DNA of 12,320 bases from an uncultured Eubacteriales bacterium (lineage in GTDB: Bacteria; Bacillota; Clostridia; Oscillospirales; Oscillospiraceae). The translations under genes and the position numbers were made by a program. This document shows positions 1 through 7,524 of this stretch, piece by piece. Location: NCBI GenBank assembly GCA_900550615.1, contig URSX01000051.1, positions 1-12,320 on the forward strand, written 5' to 3'. Each line of letters begins with the position of its first letter. Position 1 is the first letter of the stretch. Under the pieces are notes generated by a model, which worked only from the letters and a program-made list of their open reading frames with translations, was not told the DNA's origin and ran no database searches.

Positions 1-545
1 CCATGTCCGACACCGTGGTGGTGATGGACAAGGGCCGCATCCAGCAGATCGGCACCCCGGAGGATATTTACAACGAGCCGAAAAACGCCTTTGTGGCGGA
101 TTTCATCGGCGAGAGCAACATCCTCGACGGCGTCATGCACGAGGACTATGTGGTGGAGTTCTTCAACCGCAAGTTCAAGTGCCTGGACAAGGGCTTTGCC
201 CCCATGGAGCCGGTGGATGTGGTCATCCGGCCGGAGGATATTGAGATCGTCCCCGCCGACAAGGGCCGCCTGGTGGGCACGGTGACCTCCGTCACCTTCA
301 AGGGCGTCCACTACGACACCATCGTGGACTTCAAGGGTTACAAGTGGCTCATTCAGACCACCGACTACCATGAGGTGGGCGAGACCATCGGCATCATCCT
401 CAATCCGGATGACATCCACATTATGAAGAAGAGCGAGTATTCGGGCCTGTTCGGCGACTACAGTTCTTATTCGGCGGAGTATGACGAGATCAATGATCCC
501 GACTTTGCCGAGGAGGATGAGGAGGACGCTGACGATGAAGACTAA
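1..545 (+). CDS. potA: Spermidine/putrescine ABC transporter ATP-binding protein PotA (C-terminal part)
   Basis: This is the ATPase subunit of the polyamine importer, cut by the left window edge. The reading frame is open from base 3, so the first ATG at 3 is internal. Only the end of the nucleotide-binding domain is present (MSDTVVVMDKGRIQQIGTP, then EDIYNEPKNAFVADFIGES, typical of PotA just after the H-loop region). It is followed by a TOBE-like beta-rich regulatory domain (about visible residues 45-140) containing the VVIRPEDIEI motif. The Walker A, Walker B and signature motifs lie outside the window. The last 22 visible codons are very acidic (15 Asp/Glu). The gene overlaps potB by 11 bases. 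PotA works on the cytoplasmic face with PotB and PotC. Family assignment is firm because potB, potC and potD follow in order. Confidence 0.95.
   Translation, partial: MSDTVVVMDKGRIQQIGTPEDIYNEPKNAFVADFIGESNILDGVMHEDYVVEFFNRKFKCLDKGFAPMEPVDVVIRPEDIEIVPADKGRLVGTVTSVTFKGVHYDTIVDFKGYKWLIQTTDYHEVGETIGIILNPDDIHIMKKSEYSGLFGDYSSYSAEYDEINDPDFAEEDEEDADDED
521..525 (+). promoter_or_regulatory. Ribosome binding site of potB inside the potA tail
   Basis: GGAGG lies 9 bases before the ATG at 535. It is made from the Glu/Asp codons of the acidic potA tail. It fixes the potB start at 535 rather than at the upstream in-frame ATG at 481, which would read through the potA tail in another frame. Confidence 0.75.
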
Positions 546-1347
546 GACCCCCGCCATTCCCTATGTGGTCTGGATGGCCGTGTTTGTGGTGGTGCCGCTG
601 CTGCTCATTGTGGTGTACGCCTTCACCAATTTCGACGGCAAATTCACCCTGGAGAACTTCACCAACCTGGATGTCTTCCTCCAGGTGTGCGGCAACTCCC
701 TGTATCTGGCGGCGGTGGCCACGGTCATCTGCCTGCTGATCGCCTATCCGTTTTCCTATTTCCTGGCCCAGACGGGCCCGGCCACGCGGAAGGTGGCCAT
801 GCTTTTCATCATGCTGCCCATGTGGATGAACTTCCTGCTGCGCACCTACGCCTGGATGTCTATCCTGGAAAACAACGGCTTTCTTAACCAGCTCCTGGGC
901 CTGGTGGGCCTGGGGCCTCTGCATATCATCAATACCGACGCGGCGGTGATTCTGGGCATGGTGTATAACTTCCTGCCCTTTATGATCCTGCCCATCTTCT
1001 CCGTCATCGAGAAGTTGGATCGGCGGTATATCGAGGCGGCCCAGGACCTGGGCGCCGGGAAGCTGCAGGTGTTCAGGCGGGTCATCTTCCCGCTGTCCGT
1101 CCCCGGGGTTATCAGCGGGATCATGATGGTGTTCATCCCGTCCATCTCTACCTTTGCCATTTCAAAGCTCCTGGGCGGCGGCATGAGCTTTCTGCTGGGC
1201 GACCTCATCGAAATGCAATTTTTGGGCTCGGCGTATAATCCCCACCTGGGCAGCGCCATTTCTCTTATGATGCTGCTGCTGGTGATTATCGCCATGCTGA
1301 TCATGAACCGCTTCGGTGACGGTGAAGAAGGGGCGGTGATGATGTGA
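535..1347 (+). CDS. potB: Spermidine/putrescine ABC transporter permease PotB
   Basis: First inner-membrane permease of the polyamine importer, 270 residues, a normal length for PotB. About six hydrophobic segments are visible, at roughly residues 6-28, 52-75, 83-105, 140-162, 190-212 and 241-261. The cytoplasmic EAA loop that contacts the ATPase is clear (E167-A-A-x-D171-L-G173, followed by a run ending IFPLSVPGVISG), as in binding-protein-dependent permeases. The start at 535 gives MKTKTPAIPYVV and has a ribosome site at 521-525. It overlaps potA by 11 bases, and its stop overlaps the start of potC. This arrangement implies translational coupling and equal expression with PotC. Confidence 0.96.
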   Translation: MKTKTPAIPYVVWMAVFVVVPLLLIVVYAFTNFDGKFTLENFTNLDVFLQVCGNSLYLAAVATVICLLIAYPFSYFLAQTGPATRKVAMLFIMLPMWMNFLLRTYAWMSILENNGFLNQLLGLVGLGPLHIINTDAAVILGMVYNFLPFMILPIFSVIEKLDRRYIEAAQDLGAGKLQVFRRVIFPLSVPGVISGIMMVFIPSISTFAISKLLGGGMSFLLGDLIEMQFLGSAYNPHLGSAISLMMLLLVIIAMLIMNRFGDGEEGAVMM

Positions 1348-2195
1348 TGCAGAATAGAAATCCCATTATCGCCAAGGTGCTCAATGTCCTGGTGTTCCTG
1401 TTTTTATACCTGCCCATTGCGGTGCTGATCATCTTCTCCTTCAACGACTCCAAGAGCCGCACGGTTTGGTCCGGCTTCTCCCTGCACTGGTATCAGGAGC
1501 TGTTCCAGGATGAGGAGATACTCTCCGCCTTCAGCACTACGCTGACAGTGTCCGTGCTGGCGGCGCTCATCGCCACGGTCCTGGGCACGGCGGCGGCCAT
1601 CGGCTTCCACGCTATGAAGCGGCGGCCCCGGCACCTGCTGCTGACCATCAACAACATCCCCATGACCAATGCCGACATCATCACCGGCGTGAGCCTGATG
1701 CTGCTGTTCGTGTTCACGGGGAACCTGCTGGGCTTTTCCCTGGGCTTTGGCACGCTGCTGGTGGCCCACATTACCTTTAATATCCCGTATGTAGTTCTGG
1801 CGGTGCTGCCCAAGCTGCGCCAGCTGAACCCCAACCTGGGGGAGGCGGCCATGGACCTGGGCGCCACCCCCTGGCAGGCCTTCTGGAAGGTGCTCATGCC
1901 CGAGCTGCGGCCCGGCATCCTCAACGGCCTGCTCATTGCCTTTACCCTCTCCATTGACGACTTCGTGATCTCCTACTTTACCGCCGGGTCTGAGGTGGCT
2001 ACCCTGGCCATGCAGATCTACGCCATGACCCGCAAGCGCATCAGCCCCGAGGTCAATGCCCTGTCCAGCATTCTGTTCATCACGGTTCTGGCCCTGCTGC
2101 TCATTGTGAACTTCCGGGAGATGCACCAGACCAAGCAGGCGGAAAAGCGGAGCAAGGCCCTCCAAAAGGACGGCGTGAAGGGAGGGGTCCAGTGA
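1347..2195 (+). CDS. potC: Spermidine/putrescine ABC transporter permease PotC
   Basis: Second permease subunit, 282 residues from the ATG at 1347. The protein opens with a hydrophobic helix and the run IIFSFNDSKS, characteristic of PotC. It carries an EAA loop (E166-A-A-x-D170-L-G172, then WKVLMPELRPGILNG) and the segment SIDDFVISYF, which is strongly conserved in PotC/PotI-type permeases. About six membrane segments are visible. The start overlaps the potB stop as TGATG. A GTG three bases upstream (1344) is an alternative start in the same frame. A weak AGGGG lies at about 1329-1333. It pairs with PotB to form the translocation channel. Confidence 0.96.
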   Translation: MQNRNPIIAKVLNVLVFLFLYLPIAVLIIFSFNDSKSRTVWSGFSLHWYQELFQDEEILSAFSTTLTVSVLAALIATVLGTAAAIGFHAMKRRPRHLLLTINNIPMTNADIITGVSLMLLFVFTGNLLGFSLGFGTLLVAHITFNIPYVVLAVLPKLRQLNPNLGEAAMDLGATPWQAFWKVLMPELRPGILNGLLIAFTLSIDDFVISYFTAGSEVATLAMQIYAMTRKRISPEVNALSSILFITVLALLLIVNFREMHQTKQAEKRSKALQKDGVKGGVQ

Positions 2196-3253
2196 TGAAG
2201 AAATTCACCATTCTGCTCCTGGCCCTGCTGCTGGCCCTGCCTCTGGCGGGCTGCAAAAAGGGACAGACGGAGCGCAGCATCAATGTGTATAACTGGGGCG
2301 AGTATATCGACGAGTCCATTTTCGACGATTTTGAGGCGGAGACGGGCATCCATGTCAATTACAACACCTTTGCCTCCAATGAGATGCTCTATTCCGCCAT
2401 CAAGGGCGGCGGCAACAGTTACGATGTCATCATCCCCTCGGACTACATGGTAGCCCGGATGGGGGAGGAGGGTCTGCTGATGGAGCTGGACTACAGCAAG
2501 ATCCCCAACGCGAAGAACATCGATGAGCGCTATCTGCATCCTGCCTACGACACGGAGCAGAAGTACAGCCTGCCCTATATGTGGGGCACCACGGGCATCA
2601 TCTACAACACCACCATGGTGGATAAGGCTCCCACCAGCTGGATGGATCTGTTCACCACCGACCTCAAGGGACAGGTACTGATCTTCGACAATCCCCGGGA
2701 CTGCATCGGCCTGGCCCTGAAGGCCCTGGGTTATTCCTTCAACACCACCGATAAAGACGAGATCGCCGAGGCCACAGACCTGCTCATCAAGCAGAAGGAG
2801 GACGGTATCGTCCAGGCCTATGTCATGGATCAGATCTTCGACAAGATGATCAACAACGAGGCCGCCATGGGCACCTACTACGCCGGCGACTATCTGACCA
2901 TGGTGGAGGAGAATCCGGACCTGGCCTTTGTGCAGCCGGAGGAGGGCAGCAATCTGTTTGTGGACGCCATGTGCATCCCTACCTGCTCCAAGAATTATGA
3001 GGACGCTTTGGCCTTCATCAACTTCATGTGCCGGGACGACATCGTTCTGCGCAACTGCGACGAAACGGGCTATTCCTGCCCCTCCGCCACAGCCATGGAG
3101 GAGATGGACGAGGAAATGGCCACAGACCCGGTGGCCTATCCCGGCGAGGATATCCTCAATAAGGCCGAGACCTTCGGCGGCCTGCCGGAGGACACCCTGA
3201 CCTTCTATGACCACGAGTGGATCCGCATTTGCCTGGCCAAGGTGAAGTATTGA
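2195..3253 (+). CDS. potD: Spermidine/putrescine-binding lipoprotein PotD
   Basis: Extracellular substrate-binding subunit of the polyamine importer, 352 residues, close to the usual family length. It begins with a lipoprotein signal (MKKFTILLLALLLALPLAGC) whose lipobox cysteine is C20, so the mature protein is probably lipid-anchored on the outer face of the membrane. The mature start has the family pattern INVYNWGEYIDESIFDDFE, with the aromatic/acidic residues that line the polyamine pocket. SYDVIIPSDYMV and LPYMWGTTGIIYN are further PotD-type motifs. The ATG at 2195 is preferred over the GTG at 2192 because GGAGGGG (2181-2187) is then 7 bases away. The stop codon of potC (2193-2195) overlaps the start by one base. 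It is the last gene of the operon, and a strong hairpin follows. Confidence 0.97.
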   Translation: MKKFTILLLALLLALPLAGCKKGQTERSINVYNWGEYIDESIFDDFEAETGIHVNYNTFASNEMLYSAIKGGGNSYDVIIPSDYMVARMGEEGLLMELDYSKIPNAKNIDERYLHPAYDTEQKYSLPYMWGTTGIIYNTTMVDKAPTSWMDLFTTDLKGQVLIFDNPRDCIGLALKALGYSFNTTDKDEIAEATDLLIKQKEDGIVQAYVMDQIFDKMINNEAAMGTYYAGDYLTMVEENPDLAFVQPEEGSNLFVDAMCIPTCSKNYEDALAFINFMCRDDIVLRNCDETGYSCPSATAMEEMDEEMATDPVAYPGEDILNKAETFGGLPEDTLTFYDHEWIRICLAKVKY

Positions 3254-3265
3254 GAACCACAGATG

Positions 3266-3299
3266 AAAAGAGCGCATGGCCGATGCCATGCGCTCTTTT
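3266..3299 (+). terminator. Rho-independent terminator after potD
   Basis: A perfect 15-bp stem (3266-3280 with 3285-3299) encloses a CGAT loop. The left arm starts with AAAA and the right arm ends with TTTT, so it could work in both directions. It begins 12 bases after the potD stop and closes the pot operon. Confidence 0.9.
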
Positions 3300-3359
3300 G
3301 CTGGATGGGCACATGGAAACGCTGTGCCCCCTGTCATGTGCCTCCGGCCGCTTTTCCTG

Positions 3360-3388
3360 TTGATATCACGGGGAATCGGTGTTATAAT
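3360..3388 (+). promoter_or_regulatory. Sigma-A type promoter of pncB
   Basis: TTGATA (3360-3365), a 17-base spacer and a perfect TATAAT (3383-3388). Transcription should begin near 3395, giving a leader of about 118 nucleotides before the pncB ATG. It is the best promoter match in the window and separates pncB from the pot operon. Confidence 0.85.
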
Positions 3389-3401
3389 ATGTACAGTTTA
3401 C

Positions 3402-3479
3402 CATCGATTGACAAGGACAGACACGGTTTTGCCGGGCAGAAATACACCCATACGGCGTTAAGCCCCTTGTTAATCGATG
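3402..3479 (+). promoter_or_regulatory. Structured leader or operator region of pncB (long-range inverted repeat)
   Basis: Fifteen bases at 3402-3416 (CATCGATTGACAAGG) pair with 3465-3479 (CCTTGTTAATCGATG) with a single G-U pair and no mismatch. They enclose 48 nucleotides. The interior can form short hairpins such as CGG-TTTTG-CCG (3424-3434) and GGC-GTTAA-GCC (3454-3464), the latter stacking directly on the long stem. The element starts about seven bases after the predicted transcription start and ends about 25 bases before the ribosome site. No T-run follows, so it is not a plain terminator. I do not recognise it as a known riboswitch class. A cis-regulatory RNA or a pair of protein sites (centres 63 bp apart) are both possible. 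Confidence 0.5.
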
Positions 3480-3513
3480 ATACCCCCACTACATAACGAT
3501 TTTGAGGTATGAA

Positions 3514-4962
3514 ATGAAAACTGAGGAAAAGCTGAACATGACCATGCTCTGCGATTTTTACGAGCTGACCATGGGCAATGGGTATTTCAAAAACGGCTAT
3601 AAGGACCGCATTACCTATTTTGACGTGTTCTTCCGGCGCGTGCCGGATGGCGGCGGCTTTGCTATCGCCGCGGGTCTGGAGCAGCTTATCGACTATATTG
3701 AGAATCTCCACTTTACCAAGGAGGATATCGAGTATCTCCGGGGCCGTAAGCTCTTTGACGAGGAGTTCCTGACCTATCTGGAGAACTTCCGCTTCACCGG
3801 CGACATTTATGCCATCCCCGAGGGAACGCCTGTGTTTCCCCGGGAGCCGCTGGTGACTGTCCGGGCTCCGGCTATTGAGGCGCAGCTCATTGAGACCTTC
3901 ACCCTGCTTACCATCAACCACCAGAGCCTCATTGCCACCAAGGCCAACCGCATTGCCCGGGCGGCCCGGGGCCGCACGGTGCTGGAGTTCGGCTCCCGCC
4001 GGGCACAGGGGGCGGATGCGGCCATCGTGGGCGCCAGGGCGGCCTATATCGGCGGCTGCCACGGCACGGCCTGCGCCCTGTCCGATGAACTGTATGGCGT
4101 GCCCGCAGGCGGCACCATGGCCCACGCCTGGGTGCAGATGTTTGACACGGAATATGACGCGTTCAAGACCTACTGCGAGATATACCCCACCAATGCCACG
4201 CTGCTGGTGGATACCTATGACACGCTGAAATCCGGCGTGCCCAACGCCATCCGCGCCTTCAACGAGGTGCTCAAGCCCCTGGGTATCACCAAGTGCGGCA
4301 TTCGTCTGGATTCCGGCGATATGGCGTATCTGAGCCGCAGGGCCCGGAAAATGCTGGATGCCGCCGGCTGGACCGACTGCAAGATCTCTGTCTCCAACTC
4401 TCTGGACGAGTACCTGATCCAGGATCTGCTGCTCCAGGGCGCCGAGATCGATATGTTCGGCGTGGGCGAGCGGATGATCACAGCCAAGAGCGAGCCGGTG
4501 TTCGGCGGCGTGTACAAGCTGGCCGCTGTGGAGGACGCAGAGGGACATATCATCCCCAAGATCAAGGTCAGCGAGAACGTGGAGAAGATCACGGTGCCCC
4601 ACTTCAAGAAGGTGTACCGCTTCTATGGCCGGGATACCGGCAAGGCCATTGCCGACTACATGACCGTACACGATGAACATGTGGATGACGGGCAGGATCT
4701 GGAGCTGTTTGACCCCAACGCCACCTGGAAGACCAAGACGGTGTATAATTTCACCGTCCGGGAGCTGCAGGTGCCCATTTTCCTGGGGGGCAAGTGCGTG
4801 TATCAGCGGCCCACCCTGGAGCAGATCCGGGACTACTGCCGCCAGCAGGTGGACACCCTCTGGGATGAGGTAAAGCGCTTTGACTATCCTCACAAATACT
4901 ATGTGGACCTCTCCCAGAAGCTGTGGCAGATCCAGCAGGATCTGCTGCGCTCCAAGCGTTGA
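3514..4962 (+). CDS. pncB: Nicotinate phosphoribosyltransferase
   Basis: Converts nicotinate and PRPP, with ATP, to nicotinate mononucleotide, the entry step of NAD salvage in the cytoplasm. It is 482 residues, the usual size for the Firmicutes form. Family motifs in order: CDFYELTMGNGYF near the N-terminus, NHQSLIATKANRIARAA, LEFGSRRAQGAD (R162, R163), GGTMAHAWVQMF with H204 at the place of the phosphorylated histidine, IRLDSGD (R264, D266, D269) of the phosphoribosyl site, and GVGERMITAKSEPVFGGVYKL. The ATG at 3514 is chosen because GAGG (3504-3507) lies 6 bases upstream; the TTG at 3502 would overlap that site. It has its own promoter and an unusual leader, and a hairpin follows. The same region has a long open frame on the opposite strand that I regard as a shadow. 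Confidence 0.96.
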   Translation: MKTEEKLNMTMLCDFYELTMGNGYFKNGYKDRITYFDVFFRRVPDGGGFAIAAGLEQLIDYIENLHFTKEDIEYLRGRKLFDEEFLTYLENFRFTGDIYAIPEGTPVFPREPLVTVRAPAIEAQLIETFTLLTINHQSLIATKANRIARAARGRTVLEFGSRRAQGADAAIVGARAAYIGGCHGTACALSDELYGVPAGGTMAHAWVQMFDTEYDAFKTYCEIYPTNATLLVDTYDTLKSGVPNAIRAFNEVLKPLGITKCGIRLDSGDMAYLSRRARKMLDAAGWTDCKISVSNSLDEYLIQDLLLQGAEIDMFGVGERMITAKSEPVFGGVYKLAAVEDAEGHIIPKIKVSENVEKITVPHFKKVYRFYGRDTGKAIADYMTVHDEHVDDGQDLELFDPNATWKTKTVYNFTVRELQVPIFLGGKCVYQRPTLEQIRDYCRQQVDTLWDEVKRFDYPHKYYVDLSQKLWQIQQDLLRSKR

Positions 4963-4972
4963 GTAACTCTTT

Positions 4973-5010
4973 GGCAGGACTGCCTGATATGTGCAGTCCT
5001 GCCGCCTTTT
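4973..5010 (+). terminator. Terminator-like hairpin between pncB and cls
   Basis: An 11-bp perfect stem (GGCAGGACTGC, 4973-4983, with 4993-5003), a 9-base loop, then GCC and TTTT at 5007-5010. The U-run is short and displaced by three bases, so termination may be partial. The cls ATG follows only 20 bases later and no promoter is visible in between. Confidence 0.7.
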
Positions 5011-5030
5011 AGAAGAAAGGATTTCACCTT

Positions 5031-6575
5031 ATGAAACAAATTCAGCGGAAAACAGAACGAAAAATATCGGCGGCTCTGCGCCTGGCGCTGGTGGCGGTTT
5101 TGCTGCTGCTGCAGATCGCCCTGGTGATTGTCCTGGCCCAGGTGCTTCGGCAAAAAATGTATATTGCCTATACATTTTTGCAGGTGGTGGCGGTGCTGTG
5201 CGTGATCCGGCTGTATGTGCGCCCGGGCAGCAGCACCTATAAGCCGGGGTGGATCATTCTGATCATCCTGGTGCCGGTGGTGGGCCTGATCCTGTATTTC
5301 CTATGGAACGGCAACCAGGTGAAAAAGAAGCTGGCTCTGAAGCCGATGGACATGCCCCGGGAGACCGATGCCATGCGCCGCAGCAGCGACGCTGCCCAGA
5401 ATGACATTCTGCGGAGCCTGCCCCACTGGGGAAAGCTGACGGAGTATCTGCGCCGGCAGAATCTGCCGCTATTCAAAAACACAGATATGACCTATTTCCC
5501 CACGGGGGAGGCATATCTGGAGGATCTGCTGGAGCAGATGAAAAAGGCGGAGCGGTTTATCTTCCTGGAGTATTACATTGCCTCCAAGGGACAGATCTGG
5601 GATCAGGTCTGCGACATCCTCACCCAGCGGGCCGCCGCCGGGGTGGAGGTCTGCCTCATTCTCGACGATTTCGGCAGCATGATGACCATGCCCCCGGAGG
5701 AGATCAGTGCTCTGCGCAAAAAGGGCGTTTGGGTGAAGATGTTCGGCCCCGTCCACCGGTATGTGAACCGGCTGTACTTCAACTACCGCGACCACCGCAA
5801 GATCGCCATCATTGACGGCGACATCGCCTACACCGGCGGCGCGAACCTGGCCGATGAATACGCAAACCTCATCGTCCGCTTCGGCTACTGGAAGGACTGC
5901 GGCATCCGCCTGGAGGGGGAGGGGGCCTGGGGCCTGACAAGGCAGTTCATGCACCTGTGGCAGCGCATGGGCGGCGAGCTGCGCCAGAGCTGGGATCTGT
6001 ATCGTCCCCGCCTCAGCGTGGAGAGTGAGGACTTCTGCCAGCCGCTGGCGGACGGACCGGATAATAACCCCGTGAGCACCGCCGAGGATACCTTCCAGCA
6101 GCTTATTGCCAATGCAATCCGCTATATCTGGATCACCACGCCCTATCTGGCCATTGACGAGCCCATGATCCGCACCCTGTGCATCGCCGCCGACAGCGGC
6201 GTGGATGTGCGGCTGATGCTGCCGGGCATTCCGGATCATAAGTTTGCCTACATGGTGGCCCAGTCTTATTTCGGAGAGCTGCTGGAGCACGGGATCAAGA
6301 TATACCTGTATACCCCGGGCCTGCTCCACGCCAAGTCTGTGGTGGCCGACGGGGAGATAGGCTTTGTGGGCTCGGTGAACATGGACTACCGCAGCTTCCA
6401 GCTGCACTTTGAGTGCGGCGTGCTCTTCACCGGCAGCGCCGTGGCGGCGGTGCAGGAGGATATGGACGGCGTGCTGGAAAAGAGTCGCCGGGTGACCATG
6501 CAGAGCTGGAAGAGCCGCAAGTGGTATGTCAGGATCCTGGGCACTGTGCTGCGCCCGTTTGCTATGTGGATGTAA
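5031..6575 (+). CDS. cls: Cardiolipin synthase (phospholipase D superfamily)
   Basis: Membrane enzyme that joins two phosphatidylglycerols to make cardiolipin and glycerol; 514 residues, near the usual bacterial length. Hydrophobic helices are visible at about residues 15-38, 43-62 and 72-92, in the arrangement of the PLDc_N region. Two catalytic HKD motifs follow: H255-R-K257-x4-D262 within YFNYRDHRKIAIIDG, and H433-A-K435-x4-D440 within LLHAKSVVADG. Each is followed by the expected GG/GS-x-N element (TGGANLADEY and VGSVNMDYRSF). The ATG at 5031 has AAAGGA at 5016-5021. The yhaM ATG begins 16 bases after the stop, so cls, yhaM and the PHP gene probably share one transcript. Confidence 0.95.
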   Translation: MKQIQRKTERKISAALRLALVAVLLLLQIALVIVLAQVLRQKMYIAYTFLQVVAVLCVIRLYVRPGSSTYKPGWIILIILVPVVGLILYFLWNGNQVKKKLALKPMDMPRETDAMRRSSDAAQNDILRSLPHWGKLTEYLRRQNLPLFKNTDMTYFPTGEAYLEDLLEQMKKAERFIFLEYYIASKGQIWDQVCDILTQRAAAGVEVCLILDDFGSMMTMPPEEISALRKKGVWVKMFGPVHRYVNRLYFNYRDHRKIAIIDGDIAYTGGANLADEYANLIVRFGYWKDCGIRLEGEGAWGLTRQFMHLWQRMGGELRQSWDLYRPRLSVESEDFCQPLADGPDNNPVSTAEDTFQQLIANAIRYIWITTPYLAIDEPMIRTLCIAADSGVDVRLMLPGIPDHKFAYMVAQSYFGELLEHGIKIYLYTPGLLHAKSVVADGEIGFVGSVNMDYRSFQLHFECGVLFTGSAVAAVQEDMDGVLEKSRRVTMQSWKSRKWYVRILGTVLRPFAMWM

Positions 6576-6591
6576 TAAAGGAGAGAAGACC

Positions 6592-7524
6592 ATGCTGATA
6601 CACGATATGAACACCGGCGACAAGTTTGAGGGATACTACATCCTCCAGAACATTGCCCAGCGCACCACGGCGGCGGGAAAGCCCTTTCTGACGCTGAATC
6701 TGGCAGACCGCAGCGGCAGCGTCACGGCCCAGGTGTGGGACTATACAGGGCCCATCGGCCAGGGGGATGTGGGCAAGGTGGCCTGGATCGCCGGCCTTGC
6801 CTCCGAGTACCGGGGGGCACCCCAGGTGACGGTGTACCGCATCCGCCTGGCGGGAGAAAATGATGATTTCCGGGTCAGCGACCTGGTGGCCACCGCCCCC
6901 ATTGCACTGGACGAGACCTGGGCATGGATCCAGGAGATGGTGGAATCTATAGAGGACGAGGATTACCGGGCCGTCTGCCGGGAGATGCTGAAAGTTTACG
7001 GCAGGCAGTTCCGGCTGATCCCGGCGGCCAAGAGCATGCACCACGGCTTTGTGGGCGGCCTGCTGATGCATACGGCCAATATGGTGAAGGCCGCGGATTT
7101 CTACGCGGGGCTTTATCCGGCGGCCGACCGCAGCCTGCTGCTGACGGGCACGCTGCTGCATGATTTCTGCAAGTGTGAGGAGTTCGTTACATCACCTCTG
7201 GGGCTGGTGTCGGAGTACTCGCTGAAGGGACAACTCATCGGCCACCTGGTGCTGGGCGCGGAGGCGGTGGGCCGGACGGCGGCTTCCTTGGGCGTTCCCG
7301 AGGAAAAAAGTGTTCTGCTGCAGCACATGATCCTCTCCCACCACGGTGAGCCGGAGTTCGGCGCGGCGGTGCGGCCCATGTGCATCGAGGCGGAGCTTCT
7401 GAGCTACCTGGATCTCATCGACAGCCGCATGGAGATCTATACCGAGAACCTGGAAAACACCCCGGTGGGTACCTTCAGCGGGAAAATCTTCGCCATTGAT
7501 AAGAAGATCTATCACCATGGCTGA
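6592..7524 (+). CDS. yhaM: YhaM-type 3'-5' exoribonuclease (OB fold plus HD domain)
   Basis: 310 residues, matching the YhaM family (about 310-315), which degrades RNA or single-stranded DNA from the 3' end in the cytoplasm with metal ions. The N-terminal part (about 1-100) is an OB-fold nucleic-acid binding domain with the typical KPFLTLNLADRSGSVTAQVWD run. The HD phosphohydrolase domain (about 150-280) shows HGFVGGLLMHTANM with H160, LLHDFCKCEEF with H190-D191, and ILSHHG with H250-H251 as metal ligands. The HD motif is followed by FCK instead of the more common IGK. The ATG at 6592 has AAAGGAGAG (6577-6585). An upstream in-frame ATG at 6526 lies inside cls and lacks family sequence. It overlaps the next gene by 8 bases. 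Confidence 0.92.
   Translation: MLIHDMNTGDKFEGYYILQNIAQRTTAAGKPFLTLNLADRSGSVTAQVWDYTGPIGQGDVGKVAWIAGLASEYRGAPQVTVYRIRLAGENDDFRVSDLVATAPIALDETWAWIQEMVESIEDEDYRAVCREMLKVYGRQFRLIPAAKSMHHGFVGGLLMHTANMVKAADFYAGLYPAADRSLLLTGTLLHDFCKCEEFVTSPLGLVSEYSLKGQLIGHLVLGAEAVGRTAASLGVPEEKSVLLQHMILSHHGEPEFGAAVRPMCIEAELLSYLDLIDSRMEIYTENLENTPVGTFSGKIFAIDKKIYHHG

Noticed and set aside
2018..3337. Open frame of about 440 codons on the minus strand across the end of potC and potD
   Set aside because: It is antisense to two clear genes, crosses the terminator, and has low-complexity composition without motifs.
3402..3479. Inverted repeat as terminal repeats of a tiny mobile element
   Set aside because: No flanking target duplication is visible and only one copy is present in the window. 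It is kept as a regulatory candidate, though a dispersed repeat cannot be excluded without a genome search.
3389..3496. Possible 35-codon leader peptide upstream of pncB (ATG at 3389)
   Set aside because: The ATG overlaps the -10 box and lies before the predicted transcription start. No ribosome site precedes it, so it would not be translated from this promoter.
3382..4893. Open frame of about 500 codons on the minus strand covering nearly all of pncB
   Set aside because: The plus strand encodes a complete nicotinate phosphoribosyltransferase with all motifs. The antisense product is rich in His, Gly and Leu with no recognisable domain, as expected from high-GC codon bias.
4880..4908. TTGACT inside the end of pncB as a promoter for cls
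   Set aside because: No acceptable -10 hexamer occurs at 16-18 bases; the only TACTAT is 11 bases away.
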